From the NCBI RefSeq assembly GCF_963678635.1, contig NC_087071.1:22165194-22229193 (forward strand): a stretch of 64,000 nucleotides of DNA, given 5' to 3'. The notes beneath the pieces are model-generated. The model ran no database searches and was not told the DNA's origin. It saw only the letters and a program-made list of their open reading frames with translations. A program made the position numbers and the translations under genes. This document shows, one piece after another, positions 23,449 to 34,300 of this stretch (within the stretch, counting starts at the first letter, position 1; each line of letters opens with the position of its first letter). The DNA comes from Symsagittifera roscoffensis (lineage: Eukaryota > Xenacoelomorpha > Acoela > Convolutidae).

Positions 23449-23690
23449 ACGGAGGTGAAGCTGCGCTTCGCAGACGAAAGCGAGGAAGATGCAAAAAAGC
23501 TCTCAACAGGCAAAACAAAGTGAAATAAAGAAAAAATTGTAAAAACAACTTGAAAACAAAACTGTTTAGCTTAGGAGTATCAAGTTCCCACATCTGCGGC
23601 ACGGTTGCTTGGGAGTAAACTAGTGGCCCAGCGAATTTTACACAGAGGTGAAGCGGAGCTTCGCACCACTTTCGATACAACACAAACATA
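23449..23690 (-). mobile_element. 3' ends of SINE family 1 (two)
   Basis: Two copies of the SINE 1 tail on the minus strand: ACGGAGGTGAAGCTGCGCTT at 23450 and ACAGAGGTGAAGCGGAGCTT at about 23642. Both are followed by the GCAAAAAC/GCACCAC block that ends complete copies elsewhere. ACTAGTGGCCCAGC at about 23620 also occurs at 39650. The 191-codon open frame covering this area is made of these tails. 22900-23448 shows nothing recognisable. Confidence 0.65.
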
Positions 23691-23938
23691 AAAACATAAA
23701 GCCGAAAAAATTGAAAATTTCGAGAACAAGATCATACAAACTTTCATATATCCGATAGAAATTAATTCCAGGCAAACATGCCATACACTGGATTTTTAAA
23801 ACAGCAACAATGGAACAAAATTTACGAAAAGAAACAAAGCCGACTACCTTTGAGCAGATACAAGTTGATCCGAAAAAAACAAGATTTTATAGGAAAAAAT
23901 TAAATTCCCACCTTAAACAATAATGGAAAACACTTGCA

Positions 23939-24141
23939 CTTGAAACTACAATGAAATTTATTTGCAGCACAAGAAAAATCTGTGATGTGGCAAATAAGTC
24001 AACAATCTTTGCGCTGAAACCACTTTAGTTTCAACGATTCATTTTTTTCGGTTCAAGTGGTTTCAGCTCAAAGATTGTTGACTTATTTGCCACATCACAG
24101 ATTTTTCTTGTGCTGCAAATAAATTTCATTGTAGTTTCAAG
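23939..24141. repeat. Long hairpin: 87-base arms, one mismatch, 29-base loop
   Basis: Arm 1 is 23939-24025 (CTTGAAACTACAATGAAATT..) and arm 2 is 24055-24141, its reverse complement apart from one base (GCGC against GAGC). Outside the arms the match stops abruptly. Diverged relatives of the arm (ACACTTGCACTTGCAACTAA, ACTAAGCCGACAATCTTAGA) lie at 24190-24370, so the arms come from a repeat family. Confidence 0.95.
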
Positions 24142-24819
24142 TTCATTACATTGAAAGTTGCTTACAACAAAAAAAAACAGTGATGTGACAACTAAGCCGA
24201 CAATCTTAGAGCAGACACCAAATGAAACGAAAAAAAATTTATGGAAATTATTTAATACAATTTTTCAAGTCCCCCCGGAAATTAGAATGAACAACACTTG
24301 CACTTGCAACTAAAATGAAAACTGTCTACAGCACAAAATCCGTTGTGTCAATTTAGCCGACAAAACTCGAGCGAACAAACGAAAAACCAGCAATTCATTT
24401 CTCTTGGACTTTTTATCAATTTCATTGATACTGAAAAAACCAAGCTCCGGCTACGACTTTAACCCCAGAACTAAGGGTACAAAGGCAACTGATTTACCTT
24501 CAACCTTGGGGGCAGCAACATGGAATGTCAATAGAAGAGAATATGAATGAAAAGAAGTCAGTTTCCTAGAAAAGAAGTCCTCATCCTCCTCCTCAGCAAA
24601 TGATTCAACCGATTTTGTTAAACTAGTTGTGAAGCAGAAAAAAATTATATTCCAGTTTGACAACGCTTGCTTATCGTAAGCGTAATCATATGTTGTACTG
24701 ATAAGGAAATGCGTAATTTTCATAACTTCAAAAAAATAAATTTGACGTTAAACACTGGCGTTTCTCTGCTTAATTAGGGGTTTAACAGCTCAATTACCGG
24801 AGATAAATACTACCTGCTC

Positions 24820-25850
24820 TTTCAATTGAAGTCTTTATCTTAGATTTGGCTGTGTAATTTTCGAAAAAAGTGAAAAAAAATTTAAAAGTTTGGTTTTTCC
24901 TATACCCATGAAATTTCCTCTTCTGAAGCATGGGAAACGCTTCTGCTTTCCACATTGTGATTTTTAGATTGAAGATTTCCACAGTCTGAGTGTTTAGATT
25001 GAACCCATAAAATCAGATTAAGCTATTAGTTTTTGAGAACAAAGACGAATTTTCTTTTTAAAAAAACGGTTAAGACTTAAAAAGGATTTTTTTCCAAGTC
25101 CATATCAGCTTTTCTTAAAAAAAAGCTGGTTAAAACAGATTACGCAGAAAAATCAAAGCCCCACGGTAGTTTTATTGAACTATCAACCTCAGAATCAGCA
25201 CGTTGTTTAAAAAAAAGAGCTTTCCAAAAAATGGGCGAAATTTCAAAAAATTGACATTTTCTATGGCCACATATTTTTTTCAAAACACAGGACACAACCG
25301 CATAAGCAGGTAAAATTCAAATTACTGGTGCCTTCAATTAAGCCCTTTATCTCCAATTCGGCAGGGTAGTTTTTAACAAACATGTTAATAATTATCCAAA
25401 ATCTCAAACAATGGTCTTGTTTGAGGTCATAACTTTTTTCGACCAATTTTAGGGAAAAACCGCTTTAGAAGAGCAGATCCCCATAATTTGTTTTTTTTTT
25501 ACTGAAACCTTCATCTCCAACTTGTGCGTTTAATATTTGAAAAAAAAAAATTCAAAACGAAGAGGCCAAAAACCATGTACTGAAACTTTCGAAGGCAGTA
25601 GAACGTGCAGTTAAATGAAAAAAGTTTAGCAAAATATGCAGGCACATAGAAGAGCAGCCAGCTTTTCCATCGGTCTCACGTTTTTTTTTTTTGAAAAACG
25701 GTAGTACTTTTTGAGAAAAATCGAAATTTCAGCGGAAAGTGAAGAAAATTTCCAAAGCGTCGCAAAAAAAAATGAAAAAACAACAAACCCCATACATTTT
25801 TTTTTCAATAACGACCTAAAACTTGCCAATTATAAAGCAGCAACATATGT
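24820..25850. repeat. Very diverged repeat with ATCTCAGATTTGGCAGGGTA core
   Basis: Cores at 24836 (CTTATCTTAGATTTGGCTGTG; reading TTTATCTTAGATTTGGCTGT), 25342 (TTTATCTCCAATTCGGCAGG) and 25508 (TTCATCTCCAACTTGTGCGT), each followed by a run with TTTTCGAAAAA. Related cores occur at 39807, 39972 and 40127, spaced 165 and 155 bases. 24371-24819 and 25851-26775 show no gene. Confidence 0.5.
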
Positions 25851-26775
25851 CATTAAATTTTTTATGGTTAAATATGATTAAATTGAAATATACCAAAAGT
25901 GCCACCAAATGTAAAAGTGCTCATGTAAACACCATTTGATTTTAAACACGCTTATTTGATTTCTTTCGATGAAAGTATCTAACTGACGTTTATGCTAAAA
26001 TTCAGCGTTGCTCAACCAATTGCTGCAAACCTGCTTTATTCTGTGAGAGCAGGACTGTTTTACTGATTTTAGGAACACTTAGCTATCAGTAAAAACGAAA
26101 TTAGGTTAGAAAATTAAATTCTGCTTAAACTCTGACTAAACTTTAGAAGTAACAAACCGACTCAAATCGACATCAAAGAGAGGAAACGACATATGGTAGG
26201 AAGAAAGAACAATAAATGCACAACTAGAAGGGAGGAACAACTGCAACTATTCCCCAGTGGGTGACAATGAGTTATTATTTATAACTAAGTTATAAGACTT
26301 CTTACGAGGAGTTATGTTTCTGTTTATCATCAGTTGAGTATTAACCTAGGGCACAATAATAAACAAAAATTAGCAACAAAAATGAAAACCTCATCCCACT
26401 AAAGGCAATATAAATTAAATGGCAACTATCACAAAATAGCGTTCTTGTAAGCAGCAACAATTCAATTTAAAACAGCATCACTTCATAAATAACGTTAAGG
26501 TTCGTGGTAAAAAAAATTTGGCTCATTAGAAAGATTCCATGAGTCACTGAATTAAATTTCAGATGCGAAATAAAATTTTCAAAAAATAAGTTAAAATCTA
26601 AAATTCTAAATCCAGAAGAAAACTCGTTATGCTCACTTATTATGAACCAAATTTTTTTTCAATCTATAAATAACATCGTCGCTTACCACAACCGGAACCT
26701 AAGCTTCTCATTGAATTTAAGCAGGTCGTTGATTTGATCTAATTAATTGGCAAGTTTACAACTTACAATACTGCA

Positions 26776-27406
26776 TTGAAACTACAACGATATTCTGCTG
26801 GAAAAAGTAAAGTGCTGATCGGAAATATCGTTGCAAGCAGAAATTACAATATAAGTGTCTCAAAAATGTTTCAGGAAAATGTTTTTTCGTTACTGAAACG
26901 TCATAATTTCTCTCAATTCATGGCCTTTCATTAAGCATGGTCATTGAAACGCTAAAACAAACATTGCCAACAGACAGTTGAGAAAGAGTCAATAAACGCA
27001 AGTTAGCAGAAAAAAGCTGCCTTGTTTTTAGAAAAATCGAATTTCCAAGAAAAAAATAGATGGCCTTTCAGCTCTTTGAATTTCTGAAACAATTTAAGAT
27101 TGACTTTTTTGATAAAAATGAACCAATTTGAGAAAACTGAATAATAGGTTAAAAAATTGTTTCGCTGGTCAATCTCATAGTTAAATTCCATTATTCGAAA
27201 TTATAAGTCGATCACGTTTTTCGCAACCTTTACTGTTCGATAGTCGAGTTTGCCTTTAACAAAGGAAATGAACTTATTTTGAAAAGAAATCAAAAGGCAA
27301 ACCGCAAAACAGTAAATTTGAGCCGGAACAAATTTTAGATCTTTTCCTGAAAAAAAATCGTCACGACCTATATAAAGGTCTGAACTACGCTCATCGACTC
27401 TTAAAC
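26776..27406 (+). mobile_element. GAGTCAATGAACG TIR element plus 190-base left extension
   Basis: 26966-27406 is a complete element: GCCAACAGACAGTTG and AAAGAGTCAATAAACGCAAG at the left, CTACGCTCATCGACTCTTAA at the right, and GACCTATATAAAGGTCTGAA just inside. The 190 bases before it (from TGCATTGAAACTACAACGAT) are found again at 40627-40820 before another copy, so the pair was duplicated together or belongs to a longer element. Confidence 0.8.
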
Positions 27407-27896
27407 AATTTTCAAATTGTCAAATACCTTTAAATTGTGAATCTAGAGGTGATATGATTTTTAGTGCGGATTGATTGACAACTTAAGGAATTCTGATGAT
27501 TTTAGTATCTGAATTCTAAGATGACTTTTCAACATACCTAATTTTGCCATGAAATTCGAGAAAATCTCAAATTTAGTAACGTCTTAGAACCTGAAAAGCA
27601 ACATTTTTTTTTACAACGACCAAAAAAAAACATTTAAAACACACGTAGAAAAATTGATAACACAATTTGAAGGAAAATTAAGCGGAAACCTTTCAACCAA
27701 AATAGCACGAATAAGTTATCAAAAACATTTTCTGACAAATTTAACCGACTAACTTAAGCAGCCAAAATTTATCGAAACGAAAAGCGGATGAGAGTTAACG
27801 TATGAAAACTATCAACAACATTTGTTTAGTGTTACTGATGCAATAAATTAAATTATAGTTTCCTTCGAGACAATAAATACTGTACAATTGAATGAA
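27407..27896. other. 3' flank of the CCDC88 gene, nothing recognised
   Basis: Should hold the 3' UTR and polyadenylation site of the minus-strand gene. I see no canonical AATAAA close to the stop codon on the minus strand, so the 3' end cannot be placed. Confidence 0.45.
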
Positions 27897-28399
27897 TTAC
27901 ACGCACCCATATTCGTACCACACAGATGATGCATTTTTCTTATTTTGTTCACTGGTCGATGTCGAACTTTCTGCGTTTTCTTTTGTCGGCGGAGAAGTAT
28001 TCGATTTATTTTCCATTTGGGGCAATTCACTTTCAGGAGAACTTGGAACTGGTGGCAAAGGTCTATTGGCGGGTGCGAGATTCGATCCTCTATTCATATT
28101 TGCTGCAGAAGCAATATTAGAGTTTGAAATTGATGGTGAAGGTACATTATTTCTACAGCTCATTTGGCCTAAAGATGAATTATTAGCTGTGCTTGAAGAT
28201 ACATGTTTACTTGAGCTTCTGGGGTAAGTAACAGGCGGTTGATTGCCAATGGATGGTGCGCTGATTTGACTTTCGAGGGAGTTTCGTTTTGGATTCGGTT
28301 GAGATGAAGATCCAATTATTCCAGAGCGGGATCCAGCCTTGCCCCACGAAGAGCTCGACTGGGAGTAGGATGGAGGATATTTCAGAGGCGATGGGTCGC
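27897..28399 (-). CDS. CCDC88: CCDC88 last exon, ends in Gly-Cys-Val PDZ ligand
   Basis: 503 bases; enters in phase 1 after acceptor GTTTTAG and ends at TAA. It encodes 167 residues rich in Ser, Pro and Asn with proline motifs (RPLPPVPSSPESE) that could bind SH3 domains, and closes with WYEYGCV. The terminal GCV is the class of PDZ ligand by which Daple binds Dishevelled. A 111-codon frame on the opposite strand is a shadow of this exon. Confidence 0.92.
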
Positions 28400-31300
28400 C
28401 TAAAACGTGATAACAATGCACTTAAACAATGAATATTATCTAACACTTTAAAGCCTAACTTACTTGGATGAAAACTTATCGCTAAATAAATTGTTTCTGC
28501 AAAATAAAATGATCATCTGGCTCATTAGAAATAAACAAGGAAGTCCAAAATATGGAGTCTATGATTTAAATTCTGGGGTAATTTGTCCCAGGATGGTTTA
28601 GTCCTGGGGGTTCTATCCCGTGGAGTTTTACAAGGGAGGGGGAGGATAGGGGGTTGTATCGTAAGGGAATTAATCCGCGAGCTCAACACATGACAGCGAC
28701 TAAAGCAGCAATAAATTTTTTTTAAAAGTTGTTATGAATATTCGAATTTTGTTATGGTAGGAATTTTGATTCATCAATTCGGAAGTGATTGTTTAGAAAT
28801 AATTGATTGACTGCATTGGAACAGAAAAGTCATCATCCGAAAACTTCAAAGTCTTACAAAGTATGATTTCATTTTTTGAAATAAGAAGCAGTTTGAGATT
28901 AAAGTCACGTACACAAGTTCACAATGTTCACTTCACCTTAACCATGAGACGAAATCATCAGAATCTCGCTGATGCAGCTAACATAAAATATACAACTTGA
29001 AAAAATGAATTCCAGGGATTTCTGGTTATTCAAAGTTAATTATGAAAATTTCACATGAGCATGACTGAAAAATTTATTGCAAGAGATCTACACTAAGTAA
29101 CTTCCCTCACTCTAATTATATCGGAAAAAAATTAATAAATTTTCCTATGTTCCGAACACTGGAAATAGGAGTAACTTTGCCTTCCATTCTCGAGTAAATT
29201 ATAATTTTTATTTCTTACCTCGCAAAATCAGATACAAAAAATTAAAATAGGTCGCGAGATAGTTCATTTGGTCGATAAAAATAAAAAGTAAATTATAATT
29301 TTTATTTCTTACCTCGCAAAATCAGATACAAAAAATTAAAATAGGTCGCGAGATAGTTCATTTGGTAAAGGAAAATTTTTAGAAAAGTAAATGAAAATTT
29401 TTAGACAAAGTACAAAAAATTTTCCTTTTCTTTCTATAACACTAAGAACATGCAAAACATTTGTCTACATTGCTGATTAATGCCTTGAAACCTTATGCAT
29501 TAACTGCAAGACAAAAGACAGCGTTCAATTCGCCAGAAAAAAAGCTTCAGAGTAAATTTCTGCATTTCATAAAATTGGATAAAAACTTAATTGAAATATT
29601 CGACTCAGATATTCAACAAAATTGAAACTACTGACCTTGACTGGATGCACCATCTCTATCTAGCACATCACTACCTATCGAAGACCCAGACAGGTTGCCA
29701 TGGTAACTGCGTGCCATGGGCACACTGGAGGGGTTGCTTCTCTGCTGGGGAGATTGACCTCTTCCATGACCTGATCCCCCCGCTGAGCCAGGAGAGGTCA
29801 TCATTACTTTTTGGAACTGAGGTGAGTGGCCAATGGAACCTATCGGAAAAAAATAATCAAAGTTTGTTCAAAACCAGCTAAAACAAACCAGTTAAATACT
29901 TCAATCTTAGAACTGAAAAAAATGGCATCTAGCCCAAATCTATCTCCTTTTCAACGATACTGCAATAACATGCAACAAAAGAAAACTGAAAATGATTCCT
30001 TGAAGCGACAGCAAAAGCCACTGTCGATTTTCCGTGAATGTCGATTCCGTAAAATCAGTCGAGACGAAAACTATTCAACTTTCTTTTAATGCCAATCCTC
30101 AAATATAACAACAACTAACCTGACAAAGAAGTTCCTGCGCCACCTTCGACATCGGATCTGAAAGTGGAATCGGGGCTCGGCTGCGACAATCTATGTTGTT
30201 TGTTCACACTACGACTAGATCCATGCTGATTGTCACTTTGTTGTGATGCTCTCGGACGCTGAAACTTTAAAAAATGATCAGTCAACGTAATTTCAAAAAA
30301 TGGGCCTTCAATCTAATGCTTTTACCACTAAAGCAACCGGTCTCAGAATTGAGCAGTAAAAACTTAAGTCTTAAGCTCACAACCGAGAATAAGTAATTCA
30401 ATAGCAGTTGTTAGCCATGATATTTTTCGACTTCGTGAATCAAATTAAAAATGATGAGGGCAGTAGTTTTTACTTTTCGCATAAAATTACTGAAAAGGCC
30501 ACGCCATTGTCCCCGTCCAATTTGTGGGTCCATAATGCGTTGTGAGAGCAAGCCAGTTATAGATAAATCTGCTTGGCGATGCGTTAACAGTCGTTGTCGT
30601 AAACTTTTATCTGCGAAAAAAATTCAATTTTTGAAAATTCGAAATTATCGATTCGAATTATTGTAACTTAGCTTTTTTTCTTTGCCAAGTTGCCACTCTA
30701 CTTGAAGTTAGTTCAAAAACGGCAGTAAATTTTCATGCTTTATTTAGAAAAACTTGTTCAAGGGCCCGTCAAAACTCAGAAACTCAAAAACAATTCAAAT
30801 AGACGCATCTGTCGTAGCCAAGCAAAAACACAACCGCAGTCGAATGATCAAACAGAAAGCTTTCGGTTTTTTGGAATTTAATGAAGACAGAGGGCTGAAA
30901 CTCAGTTAGAGGTAATCTGGAGCAAAAACTTGGTCAGATGGTTGATCTTCTTACATTCCTTATGCAGACTGATACCATTAGTTTCTTTACGAATCTGCAA
31001 AAATTTTAAGGATCCGATCACAGGCGTTCATATAAATAATATCGAAGCAATGTGGGACAAGCCAAAAAAAATTTAAAGCTATGAACGGTGTTATTGATCA
31101 CTGGCTTCCTGCTCATCTTGACGAATTTATTTGGAGATAACGTTTTGGGAGCGCTAAGATTGTTTTTGACAACCTCATTAAACGAATTAAAACTCATATC
31201 AAAACTGTGTTTCTCCGGTCGAAACGTTGTATCTTATCTTCTGCTTTCAGTTCATATAATTGTGCCTAATAGGTAATGCAAATCTGCTCAGGTAATGAAT

Positions 31301-34300
31301 TCTGCCATCTAACTTTCCGTTCAGACGAATTGGTGCAGTGGCTAACACATTTGACTCAATGCCCACAGGTATGGGTTCAAATCACGCTGAGAGCACTTTT
31401 TCTTTAGTAAAGACAGACTATTGCCACCTATTGTAATATATCACCAAATATTCATTAAAATTTTCAAACAGCCAACAGACCATTGGAAAAGAGTCAATGA
31501 ACGCAAGTAAAGAAAAAAACCTTGACTTGTTTTAAAAAAAGTTGGAAAAAAAACATTGAATTGAAAAAAAAATAGATGCCATTAAATCTCTCTGACTTTC
31601 TAAAACAATTTATGATTGTCTCTTTTTAGATAACATCAACTCAATTTGAGACAACTGAATAAAAAAAAAGAAAAAAAAGTTTACAAAAGAAATCTTAAAA
31701 ATAAATTCCATTTTCGAAACTAAAAGTCCACCACGTTTTTCGTGACCATTGCTGTTCAATAGTGGAAATTGCCATCTTTTTCATAGAAGACATGAACTGA
31801 ACTAAAAAAAAACAAAGTCAAACCTCGAAAAAGTGAATTTGAGCCTGAACAAAACTAAGACTTTTTCTGCGAAAAACAAAACGGAAAAAATCAACGCGAC
31901 ATATATAAAAGTCTGAACTACGACCATCTACTCTTAAAAAGCTAATGATTTTTTAACATTCAATACAATCATCACCTGTCGGATTAAGTGTTGTCGGGGA
32001 ATTAGAGCAGGTGATTTCTGGGAGGAGTCGGGTGGTTCGTCCTCTATCTCATCACACGAGAGGTGTTCACGGAGAGCGTCTTTGTCATTGTTCAAAACTG
32101 CTTCTTGGTATTTCCTCTGAAATCAAACTGAATTTACACAATGTTTATTTTTACTATTTCTGACTGAAATATAATGCTAAAAATTGTGACTTTTTCCTTT
32201 TTCCCACCTTTTAATACGCACGATAGCTTCTATTCATGTTGTTGAGTTTCCATGAAAGATGACACGAGCATGGAAGTGGCGGTGAAAGGAAAAAGATCTC
32301 GAGCTGAGTTAAAATGACCAAATAGAGGAGAGAAACAACATGACGCAAAGAAGATATAAAATTTAATTGAGTTCTATGATAGAATCTAATAGAATTTCGA
32401 AAATAAAATGGAAAAAATGAGGAATCTTTATATGTAGATAGAGAAGAGAAAAATGATCTTGGTTCGCGTGAATTAGATGAAGGCATAAAACAAAAGAGCA
32501 TCGAAAAATGAGAAGTTCCAAAATATTGGGTAGAATGCTAGTTTAAAACAGCTGCAAAATACTATTGACCCTACTCATGCACGATAAGGCCTTAAGAAGG
32601 AAACAATAGCCGGTTTAGGGAGACAAGTAGCGCGGAGTTTTCGGACCAACTTTGCAAGAAACCTATAAAAACCAGTTTTTTTTCATTTTTCGTTTTTTTT
32701 CTTGTTTTAGCAAGAGAATAGAGAATAAGTTTTAGCCTTAGGCCATATTCGCTCCTGACCACTAAAAAAATAGCCAGTCCGAAAGTTTGAAGATAAAACG
32801 ATCTTTTAAAACAAGTTACAAAATCTGGTAAAAACAATTGACTAAAAAACTAAACACTTGTATGGATCTTTTAGAATAGAAGAAAAAGTTTTCCCTCATT
32901 AACGCGATATGATCGATAGCTTTCAGATAGATTTCAAATCAGATCTAATGATACCACTGAACACGATGTAATTATGATACTTGGGTGCCGTAAACTACTT
33001 TAGGGGCCCATTTTTCATACTTGAACCTCCATCTTACTCGTAATCCGGCTCACCTTGATATTCATGTGCAAATGGTCAACCGGGACCAACCCTGCTCTAG
33101 TAGAGTGGGTTCTAGGGGGTGGGGTAGGAGCGAAGGGGTCCGGGTCATCACACGGACTCGAACCCCCCTCTACTTCTGTTGGTGAGGTCATTGAGGTCAC
33201 TGACCCCACAGGCGATGTAGGGTCAAAAAGTTGGTCGATTAGCAGGTGAGGGGGAACTATACGTCCACCTAGTTCGACCCGCTCGTTGTCAAGGGGTCGC
33301 TGTATTAGTAATGACTTAGTTAGTACTTGGAAGCTTTAAACTGGCTGAGAGTAGATGATTAGAAGAAAGACAAATAAATAAATCATTTGCTTATTCAAAT
33401 CTGATTATTCGTTTCTTCAAAAGCAAGTTGTATACCACAGAACTGAAAAATGGAACTGTCATACGCATCATTAAGATGACAGGGGAAAAAGATACGTAAG
33501 TAGGATCCACAAGCAACTAATGGCCTGGAAGACATTATTTGAATCACTAAGTCGACCTTTGTCGATTGAAAGATAATTCAAAACGTGGGAACAAAACATC
33601 GAACCCTCAACAGATTTCCAGGAAAAATATTTCTTTGAGGGACCAGATTTGATATGTTTAATCCATTATTACAAAATACAATTTTCCAACATTTTATAAA
33701 TTTACATAGACGTCTGAAAATTACATAGAGTTATTGTAAATGCTATTTACGTGCCAAATCATTAATGTTATAAGCCTGAAAATGTTTTGGTTTTTTAAAC
33801 TTCAACAAACTCACCCTGCTTTTTGGACTGCGATTGCTTTCTTTTAAAAACTGCTCCAACGAGATTTTATCATCCACATCTGTTTCATCGCGTCCATTCA
33901 GTCCCATGGCCGCGAAGCCGATAGGAGTAACAGCCGACTTCGGTCTCTCGCCTGAATGAGCCGAGCCAGGAGTACGTTTTCGTGGCTTCACTTGGGATGT
34001 ATCGTTGTAGGGGTCATATAGGTTGTTGTTTGGGGGAATTGTGATTGAAAGACAAGGGGATTTTGTTCGCTCCAAACTGTTTGTTCTGTGTATATCACTT
34101 GACGCGATTTTCTCTCCTGAAATTTACCAAATATTTCAAAAAACACCCATAAATTTTTTCAAAACTTTTTATAAAAATTGCATATTTGTGAGAACAAGCT
34201 CATTAGTGAATGCATTCTATTCTAATTGTTAAAATCAACTTATTAGTTGAAATCACATCTCTACAAAAACTCAAACAAATTAACATAGTTAAAAACTTCC

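Noticed and set aside
23114-23689. 191-codon minus-strand open frame
   Set aside because: Its start and middle are SINE family 1 tails (the same peptide VLYRKWCEA appears at 34.4 kb); hydrophobic remainder has no recognisable domain.
26690-26740. TTGAATTTAAGCA resembling the start of 28S rRNA
   Set aside because: Only about 12 bases agree with the ribosomal motif and the surroundings do not; chance match.
27892-28227. 111-codon plus-strand frame, and similar ones at 41530-41871 and 42513-42839
   Set aside because: Antisense shadows of CCDC88 exons whose minus-strand frames have matching splice phases.
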